Positions 1 through 15,600 of a DNA stretch of 64,000 nt are shown piece after piece. The stretch is from Piper betle. Its lineage: Eukaryota; Streptophyta; Magnoliopsida; Piperales; Piperaceae. The stretch lies in assembly GCA_033002965.1 (NCBI GenBank), contig JAURVB010013957.1, positions 62,001 to 126,000 of the forward strand, read 5' to 3'. The position numbers were made by a program, and so were the translations under genes. Positions within the stretch are counted from its first letter, which is position 1; each line of letters begins with the position of its first letter. The notes below the pieces were generated by a model. That model did no database searches. It was not told where the DNA came from and saw only the letters and a list, made by a program, of their open reading frames with translations.

Positions 1-3000
1 TAGCATATATTTCTGTGCTGCATCCCTGAATTTTCCCTGACCATGGAGATTGTTTCCCTGAAAATAACAAACATATTTATACCAGATATGATGCATTATA
101 ACAACAATAAAAAACTATTATTTTCTTATAAGAACAATCATTGACCGATACTGCCTATGGCCTTCTAATTTAAACTATCATGGGATAACATATATTGGAA
201 ATTAGAATTTTTCTAGACGATGGCATTCCAATTTCACTTGGATGAACATAAAGTTTATAATATTACTTTCATATCTTACATCAGCCAATCTCATTAATCA
301 TGCATATCGAACAAGCACAAAGGAGAGAAAAGATGCATCACCGCTCCAAACTAAAGATGGCTTCCCATCAAAGAAAAGACTGAGTGAAATACCTGCTTCT
401 TTAACATTTCTGCAGCATTCAATGTGTATGCCATCTCTGCATTAACATGAGTCCGCATGGCCGCAATTTCCTCAGGACTGGCATTTGCCATCTTCTCTGC
501 TACCTCAGCCATATCCTCAGACCGGGTATGCCTTAGTTGCTCAGAGGCTCTCCTGATGTCTTCTGGTCTCATATCCTTCAAGCCCTCAGTAGCCATTTTT
601 ATGAGCTCAGGATTTGACATCATCATCTAGAAAAATTTGGATATTCCCAGGTCAAAAAGTAAACACAATATGAGCCTCTAATTGGTCAAAATCCATGCTT
701 TTCCGATGTCGACAGTCAGATGGAACACTTCACAAACAAATAAGCAAATGTATGTCCAATAGACACAAAGTAGGCTGGTGCTCAATTTGAAACACACATT
801 CAAGTAACAAATGGCAAATAAACGCCGCCAATTGACTCAAAGATACATGTAAAAAACATAAGAGTAGGCCAACATTGTACAGAGTGAAAGATATCAATTG
901 AGCAATGCATATCCCAGAGAGTTCAGGGAAACAATGAAGCTGCAACAACTTACCATACTTACTAAAATGCTTTTCGAGAGCATAAATCATGTAATACACA
1001 CACAAAGTGTCCAATACCCACATCAACAAAGTCCGAACATGATAACAACATCATTAGGACAGTAGAACAAGTATCCTATATAACCATCTCACTCTAAAAA
1101 AGACCTGGTGAATAGAACTACAGACAAAAGTATCACATATAAAATAAATAATATAAACGAAAACACCAGCCACATATGGTTAGCATTTGCAAGATCACTC
1201 AACAAAGCAAAAGCATTCGAAAAATAACAACAGAAGATTGTGGAAACCTGTCATCATAGCTCGCAAGGAAACAGTATCACCGAATTCTAATTATACCTTA
1301 ATTCAAAGCTAACAAAGAAGCAACTTTATCCCAATTTTTTCTCACAATCGGCATTAGAATAATGAGGAGATAAAACCCATCAATTAACCAAAAAAATAAA
1401 CCAATTCCACTCCAAAACAAACACCAAACCTCCCACAACTTCATCCCTTTATCAAAACTGCAAATAGTGAACAACCAAAAACTAGGATTAAGCCATTACA
1501 AATTACAAACCAAATCTCTTCACAAACACACTTTAAGATCTACATTGCACATGCCCAAATCGTCTGAACCAGCAGCACTCACCCGCAAATCTTAGTTGAC
1601 AATAGTTGATATTTGGCCCCGTCTTAGGTGCTTAAGCGTGTCTACTTCTCAAGGTTTACATTGGATTTTATTATATTTTCATTAATTTTTGGTTTTTTTA
1701 TATTGGTTAGTTTTTGTGTTATTTTAATATAATAATGGTTATTTGATTATTTTGAAGGTTGCAAAGGAGATTATTAGGAATAAGTGCAAGAAGATATATG
1801 GAAAATGAAGGAAAAACACGAAGTTAAAAGGAGAAAATAAGAGCTCATTCATGGGCTTAATTGAAGAATTCACTCTTTGCACTTTTTCATGTCTTGAAGA
1901 TTGGATACACATGCATTTGGAAAACAAAGAAGAAGATGTTCAAGCTTCAAAACTTGTAAAAATAGATTCATACTTTTAACTGAAAAAGGGGAGGAGAACT
2001 CGTATAATAATTATTCCTTTCTTGTGGACTCTTCACTAGATTTTGGGATCTCATGGCCAATCAAGCGAGATTCAGGTTTATTTTTTTATAGATCATATCA
2101 ATAGTGTTTCTTCTCTTGTTTTCTTTGATTATATTGTAATATATTTCTACAAGTACTCCTTTCTTTGATGGTTTTAATTTTAATATTTTTTATGGAGTAA
2201 TTTTAATTTGTGCTAGATATGAGATGGATCTTAAACCAATTACTCGATACATTATACTAGTAGAAATCAAAATGAATTTCTTCTCCATGAGAGGTGTGGT
2301 TTATTATTCTTAATGTTTTTTTTATTTATTTGATTAATTATTTGCCATTGTGAGGGCAGAAGAGAGAAACTATGTTAAATAATTAATTGAATGATAAATT
2401 GATTATACTCTGTCTATGGGCGATCTATAAAGGATAACCATATATTGAAAACGATAAGTCCTAAAAAGAGTCAGTTGGATGTTTATGCGGTCCTTAATCT
2501 GGACAAGAGGTTTAAAGGTAACGAATAAATGAGAGCAAATGCATTGATGAATAATTTAATAGAAGGTGGACTCGAAAAGAGACATCAGAAGCTAATGAAG
2601 TCGGAAATAGTTAATTCGACTTGAATCGAGACAATTATAGGATAGGAATTCCCCGTCTCATGGGAAGAAAGGATTGATTTTTTTTCTTTTATATAATATT
2701 TTGTTAATGTTTAAGTGAAATCAAATCTTTCCTTTTACTGCTGAGAACCTCAAATCTACTGTATCTTTTGTTATTATGTTTTTTTAGTTTAGAATTTTTA
2801 GTTTAAAGTCTCATTCATTTTCGGCTCCAATTCACCAAAATTCCACCTTAGCATATCCTATCCACCTTATTATCAAAATTCCAACCAACAAACAACCAAA
2901 AGATAAGAACTGAACACCACCAAAGAAAAAAAGGACCCAACCTGTTGCATCCGGGCCAGATCGTCGGGGGACATCCGGCTCATCTGCTCCTGCGCCAGCC

Positions 3001-3043
3001 GGATCATCTCCGGATCCATCATCATGCCGCTCATCCCGCTCAT
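1..3043 (-). CDS. OEP61: OEP61/TPR7-like TPR co-chaperone receptor, 5' part only
   Basis: Partial gene running off the left edge. Exon 1 is 2942-3043 (34 codons, starting [20 protein letters not shown]) and ends CAG|GT; exon 2 is 393-626 (acceptor CTAG, donor CAG|GT) and joins in phase 0. The joined N-terminus ([19 protein letters not shown], then [17 protein letters not shown] and the SPEEIAAM motif, then AAEMLKKQ) matches plant OEP61/TPR7, where it precedes three TPR repeats; those would lie off-window. In that family the TPR clamp binds Hsp70/Hsp90 and a C-terminal membrane anchor holds the protein at the chloroplast outer envelope or ER, in protein targeting. The next ATG codons (MSG, MMM) are also possible starts; I took the first. 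The first exon is very GC-rich. Intron 1 (627-2941) is about 2.3 kb and holds repeat-like DNA. Identification is from family memory; function is inferred. Confidence 0.85.
627..2941 (-). other. Long first intron of the OEP61-like gene with a possible retroelement remnant
   Basis: No coding potential seen. The stretch from about 1600 to 2780 differs in texture from the flanks: long T/A runs, then a segment at 2400-2660 with moderate complexity, ending in a T-rich run. It looks like a decayed non-autonomous retroelement, but I could not find paired LTRs, target-site duplications or a coding domain. Confidence 0.3.
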
Positions 3044-3499
3044 CGCCACCAACCACCGACTCCGATCCCAATCTCCAAACCTCCGGCGAGTCTACGCGGC
3101 CAGCTCCGGCGGCGCCTCCACCAAACACCGTCGGAAATCGATCGCGAGCTTTATTGGCCGCCGATAATGCCCCCTGCAATGTGGCGCGTGGACGCCGAAA
3201 TCCCGATGGAGTTTTGGGGGCTAGATATGGGGTTTCGTACGTGGTTCCTGTAACAACGGTGGGATGTATGTATGCGGACCGACCTATCTCTCGCCGCCGC
3301 CTCCGCCTCCGCCTCCGACTATAAATAATCTTGTTGGAAAACAGAAGTATCCTGTAATTGGATTGATGCCGTCTCCAAACAGACCATATTAGCCTTCCCG
3401 TATAAAGATTAGTCTGTATAAATATTAGGGTTTTTTTGCATTGCGGTTGATTTTGGCCCACTTAATTATTTGCAAATTAACATTTTCCTATTGTTTTTA

Positions 3500-3800
3500 A
3501 TGTTTTAGAGTGTAATTTTATCCCAATTTGGAAACGTAAATAATTAGTAAATTTTACTAATATATTTGTAGTTGTATTATTCAAATTAAATTATTTATTT
3601 ATTTATTTATTTGTTGTTGTTTATTGTTAGAAGAGACTTTATTGTATCTGAATTAAAAATCTCAAAAAAATAATAAATTCCATTATATATTAAAATTTTA
3701 CTTAAATTTAACACTTTTATTTAATAATGCCTACTTAATTAAAATTATTTTCAACATTTTTATATAATCATTGTATCGAAAAGTGATGTCTTTGTATTAA
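3500..3800 (+). repeat. Diverged AT-rich repeat, copy 1
   Basis: Resembles 6185-6470 in the same order: both contain TTTAGAGTGTAATTTTA, then an AAATTTTACT stretch with a TATTTGTAGTTGTATTATT-like sequence, then AATGCCTACTT and a TTTTTATA stretch followed by an AAAAGT motif. Copies are separated by about 2.7 kb, in direct orientation. Confidence 0.6.
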
Positions 3801-6184
3801 AATTAAATATACAATCATTATATGTATTTTTAAAATTAAAAAAATCATATTTTATATAATTTAATTTGGTATAATATTAATACATATTATTTTAAATTCA
3901 AATTTGTCCCATGGATTGCACTCGTCTAATTTGGCCAGCATAAAGATTAATTTTGCGTATTAAGTTAACTCAAACTCGTAGAAATTTTTTTTTCTCGTTA
4001 AGACAGACACCTATGTCCAACCCAATTATTTATTAATTAAAAAATTAATAGAGTTAAGGGCATTATAATCCCTTGTTTTAAAAAAGGGCATTATAGGCGA
4101 TAAAAAAACTAATTGTGCATCCTTACCTATTTGGGCGTTCATATTGGGATAAAGAACCTTGTAATTTTAATTTGTAAAGTTGGACTTTACTTCAAGTAAC
4201 ACCATAGTTAATGCATGTTCTGACTGAAAATCAAATGAAACATGGTTGAGTTTTGAGTTTGCTTATATTTTGCTCCATTCAACTTGAATATTGATAGAAA
4301 ATTAGATTTTACATACATGAAAAGTCAATTTACACATTTGAGTGGTATGACATGTTAAAATATCTCAATTTCTTACCATAAAATAGGCATCCACTTAAAC
4401 TCCAAAATGAAAGAGCCCGGGTTGAAGCTAACCAAAACCCGGCTCAATTTACCAAATGAATGCACGGGTCAACACTTACAAAGTTAAGTATCAATAAGCT
4501 CAATTCAAAGTTTGACATCCAAAATCATTTCAACTAGCCAGTCTAGCCTTAAGAAAATAGTTTATTGTCAAAAAGGTTTGCTTTTTTGGTTTTGACATAT
4601 ATAATGTCCTTTGAGTTAAGGTTTGAAGATAAATATCATAAAAATATAAATTATTTTTAATACACTCTACTCAAACATATGAGTGGTTATCTCGCTTACT
4701 TGGGCAACAAAAGCTTGTCCTCCTCCGGTCAACTATAATGGATAACTAAAGCGTAACCAAGTGGCTCGGCAAAGTTTGATGAGAGCTTAAACTTAATCTT
4801 ATCGAGCCAACTTACATTTGAGAAGTCCCTTGTGTGAGCTGGCCTAATTCCAATTATTCTTTAACTTATACTTATCAGGAGGGCAACCTATCATTATCGA
4901 AAATTTTCTCATATTTTCTTGTAAAACATTGGCCTTGAGGGTACCCGTTGTTTGGTCGAAGGATTATAATGGAAAAAGGAAAGAAAAAGATTTGAGAATG
5001 AAAAAGAAAAGAAAAGAAAAGTAGTTTTTCCAAGATTTTTTATGTGTTTGAATTAAAAAGGAGAAGGGAATCAACTTTTCTATATGTTTCTGGATTAAAG
5101 TGGAAAATCTGGATAGAAAATCAATTAAATTCAAGTGAATTGAATCAAAATGATTTTATTAATTGACCATTAAGCCAAAATTGCAATTAAATTCAGAATT
5201 AATTTATTAAGTTATAATTAAATTATATATATTATATTTTAATTCATAAATTCATGTTTATTCCAAACTATAAACCCTCTTAATAACGTAAATTTAATTA
5301 AAATGATTAAACAACATTCAAAAAAGGATAATAACCCCTGAATGATAAACTTCTTCAGCATAACTATTTGACCACTACTAAACCAACAGCTCAAAAACCA
5401 CATATTTAACTACGGATAAACAAAAGACATAAAAAACCAAGCTCAACACTTTTATCTCTTAAAATATTACCAAAGTAGAAGTCTCAATTCATACAACTCG
5501 TAGTAAAAGCTAACACGTCTATTATACCTCAAAGAACAAAAGTCCATTCATGCACCCCAAAGCAAAATACAAGTCCATTGAAATTTTACAACATAAGCTG
5601 AGTGAAATTTGATGCTGCGTGACCATGTAAATAATTTATTTGGAGAACTCAAAGCTGAATTGACCACAACTAATAAACTCTTGGGCAATAATCCACAACA
5701 CAATAAGCTCCTACATAAACAAAAACAACAAGATAAGCATCCTCTGAGCAAAAAGTTTATTTTTGTAAAAAACAAAACTTGATCTTTTCTAGACATCATA
5801 AATTACTTTTTATAAACATATGAAAGAGTAAGATTTATAAAGATCTCCAAGAAGAAAGGATGGAGGAGAACAGCAAAACAGAAATCATTTGGAGCAGCCA
5901 AGACAGCGTACCCCTAGCTGCCGGAGATGGGGACAAGTCTGAAATAACAATCTCTCCATAACAAGGAGGAGAGGAGATGGGCAATGGCGAAGGAAGTAGC
6001 ATGAAAATAAGACAGGCTCGTTTCCTCGCATCTTTTGCAGGGAAATGGGTTGCGAAGAAGTCTTGCAGTGGGGCCCATATGCGAAAAATTGATTTCAGCC
6101 TCCGAAATTTCTCTCAAAATTATATGTATTTATTAAAATTTGTTTAATTTAAGATTTTTATTAATATTATTCACTATCATATAA

Positions 6185-6470
6185 AGTTTAGAGTGTAATT
6201 TTACCAAAATTAGGAACTTTGAGAAAATCGTTAAATTTTACTTACATATTTATAATTATATTATTTGAATTAAAATTTTCTATTCAATAACACATAATTA
6301 AAATTTCTACATAATCTAAGATATTTATTTTTATCTTTATTGTAAGGAAAATCTTAGAGAGTCAATTATATGTAAATTTAAAATAAAAAGAATTAATGCC
6401 TACTTCATTAAGATTTTTAATATTTTTATAAAATTAATTAAATAGTTACTATACATTAAAAAGTAATATT
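6185..6470 (+). repeat. Diverged AT-rich repeat, copy 2
   Basis: Second copy of the segment at 3500-3800. It shares TTTAGAGTGTAATTTTA at its start and AATGCCTACTT about 200 bases later, with many substitutions and small indels between. It lies just upstream of the ADSL promoter region. Confidence 0.6.
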
Positions 6471-6540
6471 TTTTATTAACATATATATTAATAATTAATA
6501 AATTTTAAATATACCGGTTGAAATTATTTCCTTTTTTTAG

Positions 6541-6592
6541 TATAAAAAAATGGTTAAAAGTTGCAATTATGGCCCGCAAAATGGGCCCACCA
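6541..6592 (+). promoter_or_regulatory. Possible ADSL core promoter: TATA-like box and GGCCC motifs
   Basis: TATAAAAAAATGG at 6541 is TATA-like. ATGGCCCGC (about 6571) and ATGGGCCCACC (about 6580) resemble the TGGGCC/GGCCCA site II elements common in plant housekeeping promoters. The transition from AT-rich to GC-rich DNA is just downstream. Placement is a guess from composition; no transcript evidence. Confidence 0.3.
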
Positions 6593-6848
6593 ACGCTTTG
6601 TGTATAGTGGACAGTGAATACTTTTGGAAACGAAATCGTGGCGCTCACTTTCGCCGTCACGGCCGCCGTCTTCGCCGCCGTCTTCGCCGCCGCCGAGACC
6701 GCCATGAACTGGGGGACCTCCGCCGGGGTATGCAGAAGGTCGGACCCGTCCATCTTCGGCGTTCCCCCTGCCTCTCCGCGCCCCCGCCGACCTCCTCCTT
6801 TTCCCGCCCGCCCTCCTCCCCGGCAGCGCTCGGTCGCGGCCGGAATCC

Positions 6849-10645
<3,797 letters not shown>

Positions 10646-12600
10646 ATCAGTGGAACATGGCAATGACCAAAGAAGACTAAATTTTTTAGCAAATCTATAT
10701 TCCAACCCTGTTTGGTTTTGGCTCAAACAAATGACAATGATGCCAAGAAGCACTTCAGTGATTGGTATTTTCAGGTCTTCTCTTTCGTCGGATTAGGAAT
10801 TCACTGTGGCGATGTGGGGAAGTGTACATGCACCATAGCAGACAGGTACTTCATCCGGATAGCTTATGTCTCTCTTCAATGAATACTGTTCTACCTGTTT
10901 CTCTCAAACATACTGCAGCATTATAGGAATTGCGTATTTCTAAGTGTTGGTGGCAACTTGTCAATGTGAGCTTCTAAGATTTTCTTACGTGCAAAATTTA
11001 TAGCGATTCATGTACAACTCATGTTCATTCTTCAACAACTTTGTTCATTCTTTTCCACTTGCATCTACTTCTTTTGGGTTTCTTGACTGATGACACGTGT
11101 TTGTTTTTTTTTACATTTGCCTGTGTCAAAGATTACATCATGTTCTTTTTCTTCTTGGCCTTTTTTTACCCGATACTTAAAAAAAGGACGTTGGAGACAT
11201 GAATTGTATATTAGGATTCATGTAATTGTAATTTGTAAAGTTTTGATAGCCGGATGTCGTTTTTAGTGCTAACCTCCCTTCTTTGTTATTGCTGTGTGGG
11301 TTTAGGATTGGCAATGCACATTACGCAAGATTACATACTGCTATGAAATCTTTTGTGACATGATTCTTGAATTGTGGCGAATTCCAATTTGACTTTACAC
11401 AAAACCACAGCATAGCCTGGTGGCCAAAGTGTAAGGTAGTAGAAGTTGAACTGTCCATGGGATGTCAAGTGCGAGAAAGATGACTAACGTGAAAATCGTA
11501 GTCCGAGATTGTCTGTTTTACGTTGTGTGCTGTTCCTTCCAATTGTTACTATCAAAAGATAACATTTTAACATTGTCACTAATATACACCTCTAAAGATT
11601 ATTTATGAAACAAGACATAATGATTGTTGAATACACTACACCTGTATGTCATCCTTTTCCTATAAATATATAGAAGTGCCCAAAAAATGTATTACACTAA
11701 GTCCTTAGAATAGTCGTCCAATGAATGTCAGGAATGAAAACTAAAATTTAGATGGGAAGTCGGTGCAAAGTGAATTGTGACGGTATTTAGTACGCCGGGG
11801 TTGGATGATTTTACTTTGTATGATCAATACAACAATCAGAATGGATAACTTTTACAGTAGGTGTTCGTTGTGCAGCTATTTTTACATTCAAGAAAAGAAA
11901 GTATTACAATTGTACCATGATTGTTGAATATGCTAAGATTAAAACTAAAAATTAAAAAACTCGGGTAATGGATTGGATTGCATAGGATTGGTTTATGAAA
12001 GGAGATAAAATATCATTGGTGGCTTAGTATTAAATTTAGAAGTTGAGATGAATGTTAAAATTGAGATAATAGACTGTAATTTTATTTTGTTGATACTACC
12101 GACTTCTTTAGTAAAATGTTTTTACACTGTTGTTGTGTATAAATTGTTTGAAAATGATCAATGAAAGATTTGAGGGTTGGACCCTTAATCACATCGCATT
12201 GTAATAGAGACTTACCTTACATTTTGTAGGAGGTTGGCTCAGCAATTTGGATCAAAAGATTACGCCCACAACTTTTATTTTATCAATCGAGTTGAAGCGC
12301 TTTTTTTGAATATTAAATATTAATGTTTTTATAGAAAAAAATTAAAAAATTCCGTCTACCTTTAAGCGTAGCCTAGACGTAGCTCCTAGATTATGTGTTA
12401 TTACTATTGAACTTTTAATACAAAGGACAATCGGGATAAGTGAGACAGGAATTTCATTTCTTATGTCCAACCCGAGAATCACTAACCCGGGATTTCAATT
12501 CAAATGACGAATTATTCGAGAATCACGATTCTCGCCTTTTTGGAGCATCGTTAAAATAGAGAGCGGTTGTGAATCCTGGTCGTCTCAGCGCCGGCGACCG
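10646..12600. other. Intergenic: ADSL 3' UTR and DOHH upstream region
   Basis: About the first 300-400 bases probably contain the ADSL 3' UTR. No open frame or RNA gene is recognisable. From about 12520 the DNA becomes GC-richer into the DOHH first exon; the 5' UTR of DOHH is probably about 12540-12600. Confidence 0.5.
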
Positions 12601-15600
12601 ATGGCGACAGAGAAGACCGGCGACGACGTCGCTGCCGACGTCGATCTCTCGCCGGAGAAATTGAGGTTCCTGTGCGATCTCCTTCTCGACCAGAACCAGT
12701 CCATATCGGAGCGATTCCGGGCACTCTTCTCCCTCCGCAACCTCAAGGGCGAAGGCCCCCGTCGTGCTCTCATTATCGGTGATTTTCTATCTCTTTTCCT
12801 TCTGTTTTTTCATTTTCTTCTGGTCTTCGATTGATTGGTAGGTGATGGAAATATTCGAGCTTGAGAGAATTTTTGTAGGTTTTATCATTCTGGGTGAGGT
12901 TGCTTTGATTTTTCTAATGTATGGTTGATGCAGTTGGTTGTTTTATTGGGTTATCGATTTTTTCATTTGCTAAAGTGCGGTTCTGTTTGGATTTTGTATG
13001 TAATTTAGGTTAATTTCATGCTTTATTTGTAAGCTTACCCTTTGGCAATTATGGATGAGTTAAAGCTCATCACTTCCATGAGAGATGAGTAAATTAATAA
13101 ATTGTAAGTTGTGGTATAGTGTTTGGTTAAGACGATTCTCACAATTGCTAATGTAGGTGTTTTTTATGCCAACAAAATACCAATATACATGCCTACTAAT
13201 ACCAAATAAATAACATTGAATCCCTTATGATAGGGTAAAATAATGGTAGGTATGCAGTCCAAATGGACATGGAGTGCTGACAATCTATAACAAAATCCAG
13301 CTAATAAGACGTCCTTATAGTAACAAGTAGAGTGTGCTATGCACAACACTCCTTTTCACCACAAGAAGTCCCACCGGACATGGACGGTAAAGACATCCTA
13401 CATGTCTGACATATTTTCCATATCAAATAGACTGACCATTGACATGGATTAAATATTATGCACAATATAATATTTAAAAATACTGTAATGAAAAAGTATA
13501 CAGCTCATTGTTTCATTTTTGGTCCTGACACCTTCCCCAATCTACTCGTCATGGATAAAAAATCCCTCCCTTGTTAGACTTCTCTGATGTTGCCTTCAAT
13601 CCTTCTCGGCACCAACATGAGATACTTAATGACTGCCGACAATGGGAGCTCTCACTGTGGCAAGGGGGAGAGAGGTGTTCTATTGTGACTTTGTTTCAAT
13701 TTCACATCGATTTTATTCGGTCAGTGGGAGGTTCTTAGAGACAAAAGTATATTCTTTGGGCAAACAGCTGGCAGTGAACAAAGACGAGGAGGGTGCTTGA
13801 GTTGTGATGGACGACAACTAGAGAAATCGCTGGGAATGGTGGAGTTGGGGTGGTCATTGGCAGAAGAAAATGGAGTGAGTGGTGACGATTTGGTTGTTGA
13901 ACAAGGAAGAACATTGAAAACGGATGCCAAAGAGGTGGCCATTGGTGGAAAGATGGTTTTTTTTCATGTAATGCAGGTGCATCTATGAAGCATTTTCTGT
14001 AATGAAAATCTTGACCTTTTGGGAGAATAGTTAAACATTGCTAATCAGAATAATCGTAATTCTTGCTTGATAAATGACACTCCATGAAAGCCATAGGAAA
14101 AAAAATTGCCAAAAAAATAATTTTCATTGCCCTTGCTTGGCACTAGCCTAGACTTGGATGGCAATACATGTTTATCTCCTCACCTCAATGGGGCTGAGGG
14201 TCCTGGATGGTATCTCTAGGGCAATCTGAAGACAGTCAAGAGCCAAGATGGAGGGGATGAACAATGTGAACTAAGTAGTCAAGGATGGGCGAGGTAAGAG
14301 AAGTCTTGGAAAGATCTCATGCAAAGATAAGCTTGGCTGTGCAGGTGGCTGGTGGGTTACAGGGGAGGGATATGAGAAGATGAAACGTCAAATTCAGGGT
14401 TTGGGAAGAGGAAGTGGTGACTGAGGTAGGGTGTGACGTGGTGTTTAGGACACATAAGGAGCAGGGACTTCTAATGTGGAAAAACGATGGTTCTCAAAAT
14501 ATTTCCCTAACAAGTAAGAAAGGTAAGACATATGTTTATAGTACACTTAGCTTTCTTACTTATTAGTCAAATTCCCACGCAGCAGGGTATATTATATCTT
14601 AGCTTTCTTACTTAACCTTTTGCAATGGCTAAAAGCAAATCAGCAGGAAGCTTGTCTGTTGCTGACCTTATTCATGCCAACTCTATTACAACTAGCAAGC
14701 TTTATGAGAGGAATTATCTTCAATGGCCTGCAGCAATCACAACCTTTCTCACTTCAAAGGAAAAGTTGAAGCTTATTGAAGAGCCATAGGGTGATACTAG
14801 CCCTGCTAACTGGGTAAAAGATGATGTCACTGCTCGTTCCTAGTTGTGGAACAGTATGGAGCCTCACATCAGCTGTATTATATGCTTCTTGATTCTGCAT
14901 ATGCTGTTTGGAATTCTGTTTGTGAGACCTTTGCTACCAACCAAAACATCTAGCGGATGTATGAGCTTTGTGAGGAAGTCTTTCCCACCAAGCAGGGCTC
15001 GAAGTCCTTCATTGAGTACTATAGCTTTGTTAAAGCTAGGTGGGAGGAACTTAATCTCCACCAACCCTATCCTCTTGACTTGGAAGCCTGCAAGAAACAA
15101 AGGGAAGAGTTGAAGTTGGTCACTTTTCTCTTGGGGTTGGGTCCTCAATATGCTTCTGCCAAATATCAATTACTCACAGGTACAGATTTATCCAATCTGA
15201 ACATTGAATTTTCCAGGCTTTCTAGATTCAGGACATACAACATCTGCTTCTATTGTAAAATCTTTATGTCTGAATAATGTGGATTCAAGGAGTCTGCTTC
15301 TTCTTCTGCCACTTAATACCTAAAAGTATTGGGGGCATGGATCCTAAACTAGGAACCATGCAATTACAAATGGCAGAGTTATGATGACCAGATTGCCTTC
15401 CTCCTTTGCTCGGGCTGGAGAGCAAAAAAAAAAACAAAAATTGAGGGATATGTGATCTTTGTAGAGGTACAATAATTACATATACTATTATATGTCCTTG
15501 ATAGGTGCATAGTTTGAGCTTTTACTTTCTAATGTATTCATAAGCCACAATCTACTTCTTATGCGATAATTTTTTTAATATCATCATGGTGCATTTTCAT

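Larger units (their letters stand above)
3044..6540. other. Intergenic region between the divergent OEP61-like and ADSL genes
   Basis: Mostly AT-rich. It contains the 5' UTR/promoter of the OEP61-like gene (3044 to about 3310, GC-rich, with CCGCCT-type repeats near 3295), a short (ATTT)n tract near 3592-3613, A/G-rich stretches near 4980-5020 and two related AT-rich segments listed separately. A slightly more GC-rich patch at 5840-6117 holds short open frames on both strands (a 33-codon plus-strand frame from 5860, a 67-codon minus-strand frame 5914-6117); neither is recognisable. Confidence 0.5.

Noticed and set aside
2832..3461. 209-codon minus-strand frame over the OEP61 first exon
   Set aside because: It is in a different frame from the conserved exon and reads through UTR and intron; only 2942-3043 matches the family.
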